NCBI GenBank assembly: GCA_003586115.2
Contig: QVOM02000053.1
Location: 1,099,658-1,163,657, forward strand
Direction of reading: 5' to 3'
Length of the DNA stretch: 64,000 nt
From: Salvator merianae
Taxonomy: Eukaryota > Chordata > Lepidosauria > Squamata > Teiidae
Within the stretch, counting starts at the first letter, position 1. Each line of letters begins with the position of its first letter. Position numbers and translations under genes: made by a program. Below the pieces are notes generated by a model, which saw only the letters and a list, made by a program, of their open reading frames with translations, searched no databases and had not been told where the DNA came from. This document shows, piece by piece, positions 10,819 to 23,470 of the stretch.

Positions 10819-11193
10819 GGGTGTGATCAGACAGGGCTCTTTCAGTCATCTCTTTAAAGAAATGCGCATTCCATCTCCAGGCACACACAAAAACCCTAAT
10901 AAACACCTGCCTGAATATATGACTGCGAACCTATCTTGCTTTGCCACACACTGCATCTATATTTGCCTCCTAGTCAGGAAATACCTACTTTGACGATGGG
11001 TGCTTTGTTTATGTAGTTTCCTGCCCAACCTGGCTTAAAGAGACACTTTCAGAGCTATGAAATCCCAAATGTTGAAGAGGCAACCCTTCTCAGTCTTCAA
11101 CACAGGATAAGGTGAATGCAGGGGGGAAATGTCTGTCGTTACAGACTCAAATTCACCCAGAGGGCACCTCTTTAAGCATGTCTGATCACACCC
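10819..11193 (+). mobile_element. TIR element, GGGTGTGATCAGACA family, copy A (375 bp)
   Basis: The left end GGGTGTGATCAGACA and right end TGTCTGATCACACCC are exact 15-bp inverted repeats. A 3-bp direct repeat TAT flanks them (10816-10818 and 11194-11196). The interior matches the 16.1, 28.85 and 37.1 kb copies, sharing TAGTTTCCTGCCCAACCTGG and GCTATGAAATCCCAAATGTT. There is no coding capacity, so I infer a non-autonomous DNA transposon. The superfamily is undetermined; 3-bp duplications occur in PIF/Harbinger, but their usual TWA target is not seen here. Confidence 0.8.
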
Positions 11194-11196
11194 TAT

Positions 11197-13457
11197 CTTA
11201 CTTTAAATGAAGAAGAGCAGTGTAGTGTTTACCACCTTGAGTTCTTTGCAGAGGCAAGAATATACACCTAAAAATAAACGAATTGTTCACAACAGGGAGT
11301 TAACAAGCGGGAAGAGTGATGCTGTGCTTGTGTTTGGGGGTGGGGTGGCTGGGTGCTTGATTAGATGAACTGCCTGTGGTTTGTTCTGAGGGTACTGTGA
11401 ATTCTTCTGTGCATGAATCACTTCTGCCTTCATGGGTGACAGAATCTGCAAAGCCTACCTCATAATTTGTCCCAGGGACACTGTTTTCTGGAAGAAAAAT
11501 TATAAAGTTGATCTCGATACAAACAGCAAGGCTTGAGAAAGAGGGTGAGAGAGAGGAGACCAAAGTTTACTACACTTATTTAAATAACTTGGATTCAATC
11601 CATTAAAACAATCAATTTATTCACTTATATCACAATGACTTGCGGCAGAGGCTGACTGCTATTTGTTAATTTATTTAGATTAGATGCTGGAATGAAAACT
11701 AAACAAACTGTCATCCTCAGACACACTCGGGCAATTAGAATGTAGTGTGCATGATAGTTTTATAATTCAAATCAGAAAAACTTACTGAAGTCATAAATTA
11801 AGAAGCTCATTACGTTCTCAATTGTGTTAATAAGAAAATTCTACTTACTAGGTTTCCACTGAAGAATTTAATAATAAATCATTGAAAATGTGTCTCTATA
11901 TTCTTCTCTCACTGTCCTCATTAATTCAGCTGCTAAGACTGTTATGACATGTTTGCTGCCTCTCTTGTCATTTCAGGGGAAAAAAAGGAGAAATTGGCGG
12001 AGTACAATTAAAGGCAGAAACTAGAATGTTGCTAAGAGGAGCTGCCCTCTCTGACATGTTTTGGAGATTGGCTTCAAATTGTAAATGGCTTGTTACTACT
12101 GAGCTGCTAGGAAATTTGCATTTTTGCCTGAAGATCAAAGTCTGGATGTTGGAGAAATCAGTATCCATGTCTAGCGTTAAGCTGCACCCTGTTCCAAAGC
12201 AGAAGCAGAAGCGTTCGTAACTGAGAGCAGTTCTGGGGGAGATGAAGAGACTCAGGGAGTTCCCACATGGCACGTATTGGTTCACACCATGCAGGCCAGT
12301 CTTGGGCCTGGATTGAGCACGTGAGCCAACTTCAAAGCAGACCTGACCCGCTTCTGGCCGCCAAAGTGGCTGCCCAGAGGGGTTTGAACCAAAGGTGGAG
12401 CCCAGAGAAATGGAGGTGAGTGGACCGGCCCAGCTGTCCAGTCCACCTCCAGGAGTGCTGGGCCCCACTTCAAAGAAGTCTTCTCTTGGAGCAGGCTCCA
12501 GTGTGATTTGTGTGCTGGTCCCAGGCGAACAAGCCTTTCCCCCAGAGGCACGGCTGCCTTAAGCCATCCCATTTAGTCTTGTGGGTTGTTTCTTACCATG
12601 GCCACTAGATGCCTCTGGGAAGCCTGCCAGCAGTACCTGAGCGCACTAATGCTCTTCAACTTCTGCTTATTCCATTTATGTATGTATGGTTTGCGTGAAC
12701 AACTGTGCAAATACCATTAACCTTGAGCCCGCATACAAAGCACGAACAATCTTCTACTTGGCATCGTAGGAAGATCAAGTTCATTGGCCAAGTGCTACAT
12801 TTCCTTGCAGAATGAAGCGCTCCTGTTGCAGTTGTTATACGCTGCATTTAAACAATGGCTTCCAGACAGCTGCTCCCCACTGATCTCAAACCCCAGTTCC
12901 TAAACTTCCTGTCTATTGTGTGGGGTGACTTTACATCTCATTATTATGTGCTGCAGGTGTGTTCATGATGATTAAAACTGCAAAGTTGGCTCATAGCCCA
13001 GCTTAGGATTTAAGTGGTACTTGCTTAATAGCACACACTGGTTCTGTGAATATAATAGCATTGACTCCCAAAGCATCTTCGTTCCCAAAGAAAATAAGCT
13101 GATGTTGGTAAGCGTTCCCTAGGGTAAATGAGAACAGCTTAATGTTGACTTGTATGATAATTACCTGCTGCTTTTAGGTTGGTAGCTTGAGAAAGTATTT
13201 CGACCTCTTGCAAAACAACTAAAAATCCCTCTTGCCTACAATTAGGGCAGGATAGAGGATACTGGGGGCAGATAATCCAATATTTCCAGCCCTACCCAGC
13301 CTGCCCTGGGCCTCCACAGCCTGCAGCAAAAGGGACTTACTGGTAAACTGGTAGAAAGTACTCTGAGCTTGCCCTAAGTGACAGAGCTGTGTCCCCTCCA
13401 CCTTGTGGATGCACAAAGCAGGGAGGAAGCAAGTCAGTGGGCCAGAATTCCACCAAG
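11197..13457. other. Unrecognised noncoding sequence
   Basis: AT-rich unique-looking sequence (11560-12000) is followed by GC-rich sequence (12250-12560) that may be another diverged short repeat. The 166-codon minus-strand frame at 11968-12468 has no recognisable domain and crosses the GC change, so it is not called. 12640-12850 also looks unique. Confidence 0.35.
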
Positions 13458-13465
13458 AATTGATG

Positions 13466-13670
13466 CAGCGGCGGCCTCTGGCTTTAAGCCTGGGTGTTTG
13501 TGGCCTGCGCAAAGCGCACCACGGCTATTCGTGAGGCCTCTGGGCCTCTGTAGTGCCGCAGCAGGTCACTGGCAGGTCACTGGCGCTATGGAGACCCAGA
13601 GGCCCCGCGAACAGCCCTGGTGCGCTTTGCACGGGGCACGAACACCCGGGCTTAAAGCCGGCAGCTGCTG
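13466..13670. mobile_element. hAT-like palindromic MITE, 205 bp
   Basis: The ends CAGCGGCGGCCTCTGG and CAGCAGCTGCCGG are each followed inward by CTTTAAGCC(T/C)GGGTGTT. The arms continue inverted almost to the centre, with GGCCTCTGGGCCTC in one arm and its complement in the other. The interior has a small direct duplication (CAGGTCACTGG twice, near 13561-13581). I find no matching 8-bp flanks (AATTGATG left, CTTTGCAC right), so either the ends have decayed or the copy rearranged. Confidence 0.8.
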
Positions 13671-16109
13671 CTTTGCACAGAGGACTGATAACAGCTGGTT
13701 TTTGGGTACCATTCCCAGTTTTTCACACCAAGCCCATGCAGAATTCTCACTGCTTTAAACAAGAGTTCAGCTGCTTCTGTGTGGCTTGGCGGCATAGAAT
13801 TCTGCTTGAGCTTTTTGGGAAGTACTGAAAATCCGAGAAGCTTTGTAACAAATGCCTGAAACCAGCTTGCTTGCTTATATTCTGTTTGACATTCCTTTTG
13901 ATTTACTAAAAAAAGACATACAAATTTGTATGCTGATTTTTTTTATGTAAGAAAAAGCACTGAGGGTTTGCTTCTCCCCTTTTCTGTACCCATGGTAAAG
14001 CATGACTAGTGGTTTTCTGGAACCACAGATATTTGCGAAGGTACAGGAAGCAAATGACAAGAGTGATTATTTAGAACCTGAAAGATGTTTTGTAAAGCAC
14101 CTTGGCCAACCCCAAAGTAAGGTAGGCTTGATATAAGCATGGGACACCAGCCTGCAAAGACATTCCAACTGAATTTCCCTTTTGCTCTTTTTGTGGCTTC
14201 AGTTTTGTCCTATGTAAAAGGGTGAAGAATAGTAAAAAATCTGGAAGAAACTGTTGCTAGTAGAAAAAGACATCATCTGTTCCCTTTCTGTCTCTCCTCC
14301 CCACCCGGCCGCTATATGCCTTCTCATAAATAAACAGTCCCCCCAAGTATGAACAAGAGCAAAAGGGCAAACAGGCGTGCTAAGTGAACTTCTGAAAAAA
14401 GCCGACATCTAAAAGAATGAAACGGACCACCAGCAACAAAGGTCAAAATCTTTGGTCTGACTTCTGTGTATGTTTCCTGTACCCGTTATGGGGTTGTTCA
14501 AGATGATTGATTTGTTATTTCTGTTTATGTTTTTGCTGAAAGGAGAATCCAGAAAGAGAAAGGAAATGAAACATAAATTTAAACTTGTCTAGATCCAAAA
14601 TGGTATGGATTTTTACAAAAAACATTTTATGAGAATGGATGACTATAAAGGTATCTGCAGCTGTCCAAAATAAAACATAAAATCTTTTTTATCAGAGACA
14701 TAGTAATGGAGAGAGAAAACAAAGAACCAGGATGCAGGGATTGTTCTTCCAAGAACCATCCAAACTCAGTTCTGGGAAAGTGAGGACTGCAAACTGCAAA
14801 TGGCCCCAACTGTTGCTGTTCTTCACTGACCTGGAATTATCCCGTTAAGGTAAGTGTGAACCTGGCCCCACTGTTTTACTTGGCATTGTATTTCTTTTAT
14901 CGCCTTATGGCCACTGTTACTTTCATTTTGCTTCTGTCTGCTAGATTTATTTGTCATTCCCATTGAGTTTTAGATTTTATTGAATGCCGCTTTGGAAATT
15001 GTAATTAAGAGGGAATAATGGGATAATAAGCTTTTGAGACAGATGAAACTTTGACGTGGCAGTCCTAAGGAACTAAGTATGGTTCGTTGCCTGAAAGGAA
15101 TTGCTGTTCTGATAATGTGGGCACTTCACAAAATGCTCCGTAATTATGAAAAAAAAAGTGGCTGATCCTGGAAACAGTAATCTTCTCGAAGAAATTCCCT
15201 TACATTGTCCCCTTAAAATTCTTTTGCGTCATCTGTCCTGCAAAGGAGAGCTAGAAATGGTCCAAATTGACAAGCCTGAAATGAGCCTGTTTCCTGGGTG
15301 TCTCAGCTTTCACTCACGGCTCAGCTATTGATCTTCCCTCTTATGAGGAATTCAAGTGGCATCTCTTTGGCTGTGGCTGTCAGCGGCTCAGGAGCCTGCA
15401 ACAAGATACTTGCTTGGAAATGGAAATAATGGATCCAATGAGAAACCGGCTTCCTTTGTTCTTTTTCCCAGCGGTACCCTGTGGAGCTGTCCTGAGAAGG
15501 AAGTATTGAAGCCACTAAACACAATTCCAGTGCCAGGGTCAGGCCCAGTGCATAGAGTCCACTGGGAGCACTGTGACTTGCAGAACTCGCCAAGCCCCTG
15601 ATCTTTGCTTTCTTTTTTCATGGAACTAATCAAACTATCTGTAAACAGAAAAGTGGAGCCCACACTGTGCTTGAGATTTCAGAGTGCAGATTTGCTCTAT
15701 ATACAGGGCAAAAGCCACCCTGATGCTATCCCTTCAGAGCTTTGGGTGCTTGGAGAGATCATAATGTGGGGACAGTGAGGTTACAATATAGCCTCCCCGT
15801 CCCTCTTTAAGGGTGTATTGCAAATTGCCAGTGTGAAAGAGAAGGGTTATAGGATGTCTACATTGGCTTCCCTATTGTGCAGAAAACAGGGAGGTATAAA
15901 TGTGGCTTAAATGGTTTAAATCTGCTTTTACAAGTCAGCTAAATTAATCTCTCTTCCATCCCTATCTATGACCACTCCGTAGTGTTTCTCTGAGGTTTCC
16001 AGACTTATCAGTAGATGCTCAGGTTTGAGTCAGGATCCTGACTGATGTGAACATTCTATGTACATTTTTCACTACCAAATGCAGTTCTTTGCAAACTGAG
16101 GAATACCTC
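13671..16109. other. Noncoding; possible L2-like 3' end near 14940-15030
   Basis: No gene was seen. Around 14980 the text ATTGAATGCCGCTTTGGAAATTGTAATTAA resembles L2-type 3' ends (GCCGCTTTGA then an AATAA-rich tail), but the match is weak. Confidence 0.3.
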
Positions 16110-16112
16110 CAT

Positions 16113-16363
16113 GGGTGTGATCAGAGAGTGCTTTTTTTTCAGTCATTCCTTTAAGAAAAAGTGTCCCGTCCCCAGAAACACAAACATGTAGTTTCCTGCC
16201 ACACTCAGCTTAAAGAAAGATATGCCTTCAGCGCTATGAAATCCTAAATGTTGAAGAGACAAACTTTTTCAGACTTCAAGATGAAATGCAGGGGAAATAT
16301 GTCTATCATTTCAGACTCAGATTTGCTCTGAGGGTGCCTCTTTAAGCATGTCTGATTGCACCC
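16113..16363 (+). mobile_element. TIR element, GGGTGTGATCAGACA family, copy B (251 bp)
   Basis: The left end GGGTGTGATCAGA and right end TCTGATTGCACCC are inverted repeats. Flanking CAT trinucleotides at 16110-16112 and 16364-16366 form a 3-bp target duplication. It aligns with copy A across both ends and the TTTCCTGCC / GCTATGAAATCCTAAATGTTGAAGAG segment but lacks about 125 bp of the middle, so it is an internal deletion derivative. Confidence 0.8.
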
Positions 16364-16366
16364 CAT

Positions 16367-19300
16367 TATTCAAATATTTTATCCACCCCTTTTCTGGTTT
16401 CCTTTCTGGAATCTCGTTCAAATGATGTAAGACCAAGGGTTTATTGGCAGTGATCACTCAGAGTCTCTTTTGATATGGTATGTAGCCCACACCACTTTTC
16501 TCAACTCACTTAAAACAAATAAACTAAAAAGCAAAATATGCACATAGCAAGCATTACTGCTTTAACTTCTGAAAATCCAATAAAAACTGTGAGGCAAAAT
16601 TCAGTTGCTGACTAAGAAGCAATATAATCAAGCAATATAACCCAATTGCTCGCTAAAAAGCAACACAATTGAGTCACACCTGAAAAAGTGCTTTCTCCTG
16701 ATTTATGTCCCTTCAATACTAAATTTATGGTCATGAGTCTGCCATTACATAACCCCTTCTCTGGCCAATGATTTTACAGGCAATCTTGTAAAGAAAAGAA
16801 AAGCAACCCCTTTAGTGCACAGGGACAGGGACGTAGATTTTGTTTTATTGACTGATTTCATGTTCAGCTCCACCTAAGGGTTGTTAAAGGGCATAAAGAT
16901 GAGATTGCAAAAAGCTTAACAAAAATTTGCAATTTGTTGCCAGGCGCTCTTTTGTTATGCGTGGATGGGAACTATGCCAGATTTGTGTATAACACTGAAT
17001 TTTGAGAAGAAATCCAAAGGTGGCAAGGGCAAATTAGATTCCTGTCTATTCTGGGGAAACCAGTTGGTTGCTTTAAGGAAGGAAACTGCCAAACATTCAG
17101 AATTCAGATGTGCTGCTCCATCCTCTGGGCCAGACAGGTGCAGGTGAGATTTGCCTGGCTGCCCGCTGACCCAAGAGGACCACCCATCTGTGCCCCAGGA
17201 GATAGGCCGACAGCCACTATGTGCATACGAAGTCCCATGGTCTTGGCATGTGTGGGGGGCACCCTGCATGCCAAAGTCTCACGGCAGCACAACGCTGCCC
17301 CCATGCACACTGCTGCTGGAGAAGGGCTCACCTGAATGTGCCTCTGCCTCTGAATCTGTTTCAGGCTCCCTCCTAGCTTACCAGCCAGGATAGTCCAGTG
17401 GAACTGGATCCTGTCTGAACAGCTCAAGCCACTGCTGGTGTTTCTGAGGCTGTATCCACCTGGGGCCCTGTTCAAGGCTCCTGTGGCAACATGCGTCAGG
17501 TCAGCCCAGAGCTGTGGGTCTTGAGTCAATTCTAAATACACTAAATCTCCTACGCTCGTTTTGCAGCCCCAGAACTGTATATTCTGCACTTCTGAAAGCT
17601 CCTGTCTCTTCTTGCTGGATGCCTGAATGATGCTCTGGATTTAAAGCACATGCCAGGCAGCCAAGGAACACACTTTCACGTGCCATTAATTCCTTACCTC
17701 CACCCCATCCATCTTTTGCCTCCACGGTGCTTCCTGTTAGCATTAGCTAAAGATCTCCGGCCTTTGCCCATCCTGCAACCTGGCAGCATGCATTTTGACT
17801 GCAGAGAGTTCTCTCCGGCAGACTGAGCAGAGAGGGGTAGTGACGGTAAAGAAGGGAGGGGAGATCGCTTTAAGTCTCCCCCTTTGCATTCCCAGGCCTT
17901 TGCTGAATAGCAAATAATCCAGCAGCGGAGCTCTCCACACCTCTGCATAAGCAGACGTATCCTTCACTAATCAAATGTAATATGTTCAAGGTGAAGATCG
18001 CTTGCATTATCTGACGTTAGCTGGAAGTCCAGATGTTTGGCCCATCCAGGTAATTACATTTGAAACCCTACCCATTGGCTTCCATTCTGGGGCCCTTTAG
18101 ACTCTTGATTTGGTCTCTAGGATGTTAGCCAACCTCCGACAAGGGGCTCCACACGCCTTTTCACAAGGCATCTCAAACTGCTCCTCAGGAAGGGAACGTT
18201 GCCTTAGTGAGCGAGTGCGATCAGATCCTCCCAAGGCATAGCCTTGAGGATATCAGCACGGGAGGCTCAAACTGGCTGGGGAAAGAGACTCCCGTCCCAT
18301 GCAAATACTGTCCTGTTCCTGTACCTTTGTAAAGCACAGCAGCCAAGAACCCTCATGGCGTTCCAAATCCAGCGGCATCATAAATCTCGTAAAAAGATAT
18401 GCAACTTTTCAGTCCCTTTCCTAGTGATCTTAAAGTTCAGAAATGGATATCCTGAGAACAAAGGCAAAACTGGAAGGCCAGACTTCAAAATGGGAGGTTG
18501 GGAGACAAACTCCTGCGGCCGTTTCCCCTTAGAAGGAGAGAGGTTCCTATTTCTTCCCTCATAAGGTAACTGTGGAGCAGCCAAAATAATTTCCTGCAGT
18601 AGTTGCTGAGGGATAATGGCTGGTAGTTACTGCAGACTTGGCTTGAATCTGAACCACTGACCTGATAGATTAAAGGCCTCAAATCCCATTACAAGCTTTG
18701 GCACATTTTGATACTCCTCCGTGGGCAGGGGGATGGAGGGGTCCCGCCATTTTTGGAACTGCTGATTGCAAAGCTCCAGTTCCACTGTTCACTCTTTGCT
18801 CGGTTCAGTGATCAAGTTCACGACTGAAATGAATGTGCCAAGCTAAAAGGGCCTCTTTGCCTTTCCTAAACGTTTCCTGGCCATGGTCCCACCATGATAG
18901 TCTATCTTAGGATGGATGGGGACTTCAGACCATTTTCAGCCTGCCTACCCCTACTGTGGGGGGAGAAGGTGAGGCATCACTGGGAGTGATGCAGCCAAAT
19001 GAGCAAAATTTTAGAAGATCCAGAGCTTCTCTTACAGCTCTTGATGGCGGAGGATACGGCAGCAGCAGCCCAAAACTGGAGCAGGAGTGCCCGGGCGTCC
19101 CTGGGCACTTGGGCTGTTACGATGACCACGGGTTCCCCTTCAGCAAAGAGTGTCCTGGGCACTGAGCCTCCCCACAGTTCTGCCTCCCACACTGGAGGCG
19201 TGGTGCTTCCTCTACCCCACTCACTGCTTCTACAGTCACCGCTGCTGCTACTACTGGTCATAGTTCCTGGGCTATTACTTGACCCGCTTTGCCTGCTTAG

Positions 19301-20154
19301 GAAAACTGGAGCAGCTGCAACAGGTAGGTCCATGGAGTCTTGCTCTCCCACCCGCCCAATCCTCTTTATTCTGGAATATCCAAATATTGTGGAATAAAGA
19401 AATGACGTCTGGATGCAACCTAAGAAGGAACAGATTCACATTTTACACTGTCTCCATCATATCATGTTAATTGCTTTGGTCTTGCTGCTGAAATATATGA
19501 ACATGGCAGGAATCGCAGGGAGTGGTCTGGATGCAAAATGAATCTTCCAGATCATCAGGCCGCAAAGCATCATTGAGCAATAAACAAATGCTGCAACTGG
19601 AACCCTTCAGATGCAAGGGATAAATATAAGCCTTATTTAATAGCTTCACGGGCCCATCTAATGGCTGCTTCTGCAGTGGTAATGACTCAGAAAAATGTAT
19701 GACATTTGCACACACAGGCTCTCTAAGCATAATTCTTCTGCAGTAACCCTGAAAAGCAAACTGGCATAAAAAGCTTTTAAAAGTCCATTGAGAGCAGGAA
19801 AGAGTCATTCTTAAAATGATTAAAACCCCATATATGGTTTAGAAAGTATGATTAAGCTAGAAGGGGGTTTTTGGTTTGGATGTCGGGAAAAAAATAAACA
19901 ATTAAAAAAAAATCAGAGGCCTAGTTTTTGGGTGGGGTGCAGTTTGAAACTGATTTCACTTCCCTTGTTGTGCAGATGGGCTTCTAAAGTTTTATAATGA
20001 CTGCTGACCTAAAGGGTGGATCCCCAAAACATTTGGTGCTGTTTGACGTCTGCATTTATAATGCCCATATTCATACTCAAGACCTTTTGTTTCAATATAT
20101 TGATTCTGCTTATTTACAGCTGTATGGTAATACACTTATTTCAGCCACCCAGAA
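16367..20154. other. Unrecognised noncoding sequence
   Basis: No gene was recognised. GC-rich frames at 17104-17589 (minus) and 18977-19397 (both strands) have no identifiable domain. The Leu-rich and Ser-rich translations at 19 kb arise from CTG/CTC-rich DNA. A small hairpin GGCATGTGTG...CACCCTGCATGCC lies near 17244-17272. Confidence 0.3.
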
Positions 20155-20156
20155 GA

Positions 20157-20396
20157 GCATAAGAACCTAAGAAGTGACCTAGTGGATCAGACCCGTGACC
20201 CATCTAGTCCTGTAGCCCCTTCTCACAGTGGCCAGCTGGCTGCACAAACAGGACAAGAGCACAAGGCTTGCTCTGCTCACCATCTCCCAGCAGAAGACCT
20301 AAGAAATGCCCTCCTGGACCAGGCTCATAGCCCATCTAGTCCTGCAGCCTGCTCTCCCGGTGGCCAACCAGCTGACCGGTGGCTCATTTAGTCTAG
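20157..20396 (-). mobile_element. CR1 LINE 3' ends, antisense (two fused tails)
   Basis: GAGCATAAGAACCTAAGAA starts the first tail and is followed by GTGGATCAGACC, CCCATCTAGTCCTG and CACAGTGGCCAG. From about 20298 the same landmarks recur (GACCTAAGAAATGCCCTCC, CATAGCCCATCTAGTCCTG, CGGTGGCCAACC), so two CR1 3' tails lie in tandem. Confidence 0.75.
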
Positions 20397-20756
20397 CAGC
20401 AAACCGGTTGTGGCGCAGCAAACCAGTTGGCGTGAAGCAAACATAGTTAAAGAGCTTGCGAACTAAAAGGACCCACAAGTTCTTCTAACTTCTAAAAAAG
20501 ATCTGGAGGTAGTCTTTTCCAGGGCCTGGCTGGGCTTCAGAGCTAAAATAGGATAACTGATGTCTGATAACTGTGACCTGAAATCATGGTGTAGAGGTGT
20601 CACAAGCTACTAACAGTTGCCTGTTCTGGTCTCTGTTTCCTTGACTCTTTATCATCAAAAAGATAATTCTAAAAACCTGCTCAGGCTGAAGCTGGTTTTT
20701 GCATGTCAGATGTAAATTTCCTGTAGTTTGCCAGAGACCAAGGTTATTTTCACATG

Positions 20757-20798
20757 TTCCATGTTAGAATGGGATAATCATCCCATTGTAACATGGAA
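20757..20798. repeat. 42-bp near-perfect palindrome
   Basis: TTCCATGTTAGAATGGGAT is followed by AATC and then a near-exact inverted copy ending TAACATGGAA, with only one or two mismatched pairs. It borders repeat copy C and may be its terminal hairpin. Confidence 0.85.
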
Positions 20799-20799
20799 T

Positions 20800-21085
20800 T
20801 GAACTTTCCAAGGTGGAACAGTCCCCATGGTGTGGTGGCCATCCGCACTGCGAGGGCTGGAACAGACCAGAAACGGGCTTCCAGCACTTCCAGAGTATAT
20901 GCCACTTACACGCCATGACAGCGGCCACAGACATATCCAGCCACTGTCATGACAACTGAGGATGTGGCATGCGAGTGCATGCGCCATGCCACGGCTTATA
21001 GGTTCTCACAAGGAAGTAGGTGTGAACACTGTGTACCAGGAGCAGTCTAGCTACTTCCAGTACAGCTGTGATTTACACGCCTCCC
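20800..21085 (-). mobile_element. CACTTCTGGGTGCG-family repeat, copy C (inverted)
   Basis: The reverse complement reads in the same order as copy A: CACAGCTGTACTGGAAG, CTGCTCCTGGTACACA, CACACCTACTTCC, then GTGCTGGAA, GTTCCAGCCCTCGCAGTG, and CCATGGGGACTGTTCCA. Similarity to 4050-4330 is roughly 70% by eye. Confidence 0.6.
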
Positions 21086-21620
21086 CAGAAGCTAGGCAAT
21101 CCAGTTGTTGGGTAAAAACAGACTCGGTGGGTTGTTTTCCCTTACTGAGTTATGATCTGTCATTAACCTCACAAAGAGGGACCTCAGAGCATCTAAACCA
21201 AGGAAGGGTTTCTATTTGATAAAGACATCTGTATTCAAAGACTATTGTTTGTAACATTTTCATTTTTATATATATATTCTTCATCCTGTAACTATAATCT
21301 TGTGTCACATTGTTAATATCATAAAAGTATATGATAAAAATGTTAATTATTCAACAGCTGCATCTGCTAAGTCCGTGTGCTGAATTCTGAAAACTCATTG
21401 TGCCTAACACTTTTAAAGGCAGTTTAAACAGAGCATGGCAGAAAGCTAAGAAAACATACAGAGATGTAGGCTTTGATGACACATTATAGCACCAAACCTA
21501 GCTGAAGGGTTTCATTCTTTGGCATGAAAATGTGTCCCACAGTCAGGATATCACTGGGGTTGGAGTCCATGCAAACAAGATTCCTTCCCTCTGTAAACAC
21601 CGGATTTTGTTCCTTTTCAT

Positions 21621-21915
21621 TGTCACCACACCTCAGAAAGGATACAGTGGAATAGAACAAAGGGCAGAAAAGGGCAACCAGAATGATCAAGGGGTGGAAC
21701 ACCTTCCTTATGGAATCAGAACTGCAACGCCTTGGCCTCTTCAGCCTTGAAAAGCGGCGTTTAAGAGAAGACCTGATTGAAGTTTATAAAATCATGCTTG
21801 GTGTGGAAAAGGTGGATTAAGAAAAATTCTTTTCTCTATCACATAATACTCTGGGAAGCTGATGGGCAGGAGAGTTAGGAACTTCTACCACCATACAACT
21901 ATCTGCATCTATATA
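21621..21915 (+). mobile_element. CR1 LINE ORF2 C-terminal remnant
   Basis: The sense strand carries the well-known CR1 end of the reverse-transcriptase ORF: QKRATRMIKGL-like, LPY, then LGLFSLEKRR and RGDLIEVYKIM-like translations. Here they are spread over more than one frame, and FFSLSHNTL-like text follows. It is frameshifted and truncated at both ends, so it is a dead fragment. It represents the region just after the RT domain. Confidence 0.8.
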
Positions 21916-23470
21916 GTTCCACTTAAACATAAAGAATTTGGTATCTACGGGTGATTCCACACTAGCCAATACACCAGAACAGCAAGCAAACTAGGCGTCT
22001 CGCTTCTGCATGCTGGTATGGTCTAAAGGAGGCCCTGGCAAATTCTAGACTTTTTTTAACATCTTCCTGCTAAGTAAATCCAGATTTCTTAAATTTCCTT
22101 TTCTGAAAAAAATAATAATTGTCAGATGGAATGCAAACAAAAAATGCACAGATCTGCTTTGTTCTATTCCTCATTAAGGGAGAAACTGTCATTAATCACA
22201 TCTATTTGAAGCTAACACAGAAATCTGTTTAGACTTGTGGCAATTTAAAAAGTCAGCTATTCATAGCCAGTTTTTGTTATTATTATTTAATGAACATTCT
22301 TCATTCTCCAACCTTGAAAAAAAAACAAGCAAGGCCATTAAATGAGGTGATAAAAGGTTACTTTTGTCTTTGAAGTTGAAATATGTAACCATTATTTCTT
22401 ATCTGCCTTGCATTCGCAAAGCTTCCATATCGTATATTTTAAAGGGCTCATTATCAAAATTCCCCAGACTTCATAAAACAAACAAATGCTTCACTTCTTG
22501 CCCTTGTTTAATTCCCATTCGACAATTTATTTTGTTTCTTTGAAAAAGAGAGATAGGGGAGAGGGCTTTTTGATGTCTGACAGGAAAAAAATACCTTTTC
22601 ATTTCAAAATTGCATGAAGTGTGGTTGGAAAACTGTAACAGCTTCCTTTTCACAGCAAGGAAAATGAGGCCAGTTGCCAGGGATATATTTTAAGAGGAGA
22701 GCACATATATAAAAGGAGAAGACAAACAAAGATTTTGAGTTTATTTAAACTCCATAGGACCGAAATGGGATGGAAAATTACTGGCAAGGTCAAGCGTCTG
22801 GTGCATCCATTTTAGATGTCACTCAAATGCATTTGGTTTACTGTGCATTTCCTTCAACTGCAAAGACCCCTAAAAATAGCTGGGTGGGTGCAAAAATCTA
22901 GAGTTATCCTGAGTGGGCAAGTGACGTGTGGATCAACTTCATCAATTCTGAAATCACAACTCCAGCTGTGTCTGCACTGCATGGTGGGAAGCCCTTCCCA
23001 GACCCCCAGGGTTGGTGTCTCCAGTTCTGCCCCCCAAAAGCTAGCCTGAGTGGGAGGTGCTAGCCACTCTGCTCAGAGCCCAAGAACGCTGTCTTAAGGG
23101 TAAGATGGGAGCCACAACACGAACCCCTGTGCTCTGACCTCTTCAGCATCTCACCACGTCCGATGGATGTCCCTCAGCATGTCTGAAGGGGCTGGTTACA
23201 CTTGCACGCTGATGGGGACGGTGTGTGAGCAATTGTCAACATGGACTGGTCCTGGTTCCAGCCACGTCGGCCAGGGTGTGTTGATGGTGCACCATTCACT
23301 CACTGACTCACAGGCATGAAACACAATGCAGCCTCTGACTTCCTAAACACACAACTGTTTTCCACCATGAGCAAATGGAGTGAGGCCTTTTTTTGGGGGG
23401 GGGGTATCACACTGCATCTGTTCCACAAAAGGTGTGCTAGATATCCTGACATGGATAAAATGCTGTGGGA
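21916..23470. other. AT-rich unique-looking noncoding sequence
   Basis: No gene was recognised. 22060-22780 is AT-rich with few repeat signatures and could include conserved noncoding DNA, while 22800-23300 is GC-richer and unassigned. A run of ten G occurs at 23395-23404. Confidence 0.35.

Noticed and set aside
11968..12468. 166-codon minus-strand open frame
   Set aside because: Unrecognisable, crosses an abrupt composition change, with Pro/Gly/Ser-rich GC translation at one end.
13458..13678. 8-bp target duplication around the 205-bp hAT MITE
   Set aside because: AATTGATG and CTTTGCAC do not match, so none is claimed.
18956..19397. Overlapping frames with Leu-rich and Ser-rich text, one with an LLQLLM motif
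   Set aside because: Both strands are open because of GC-rich CTG/CAG content; no family resemblance.
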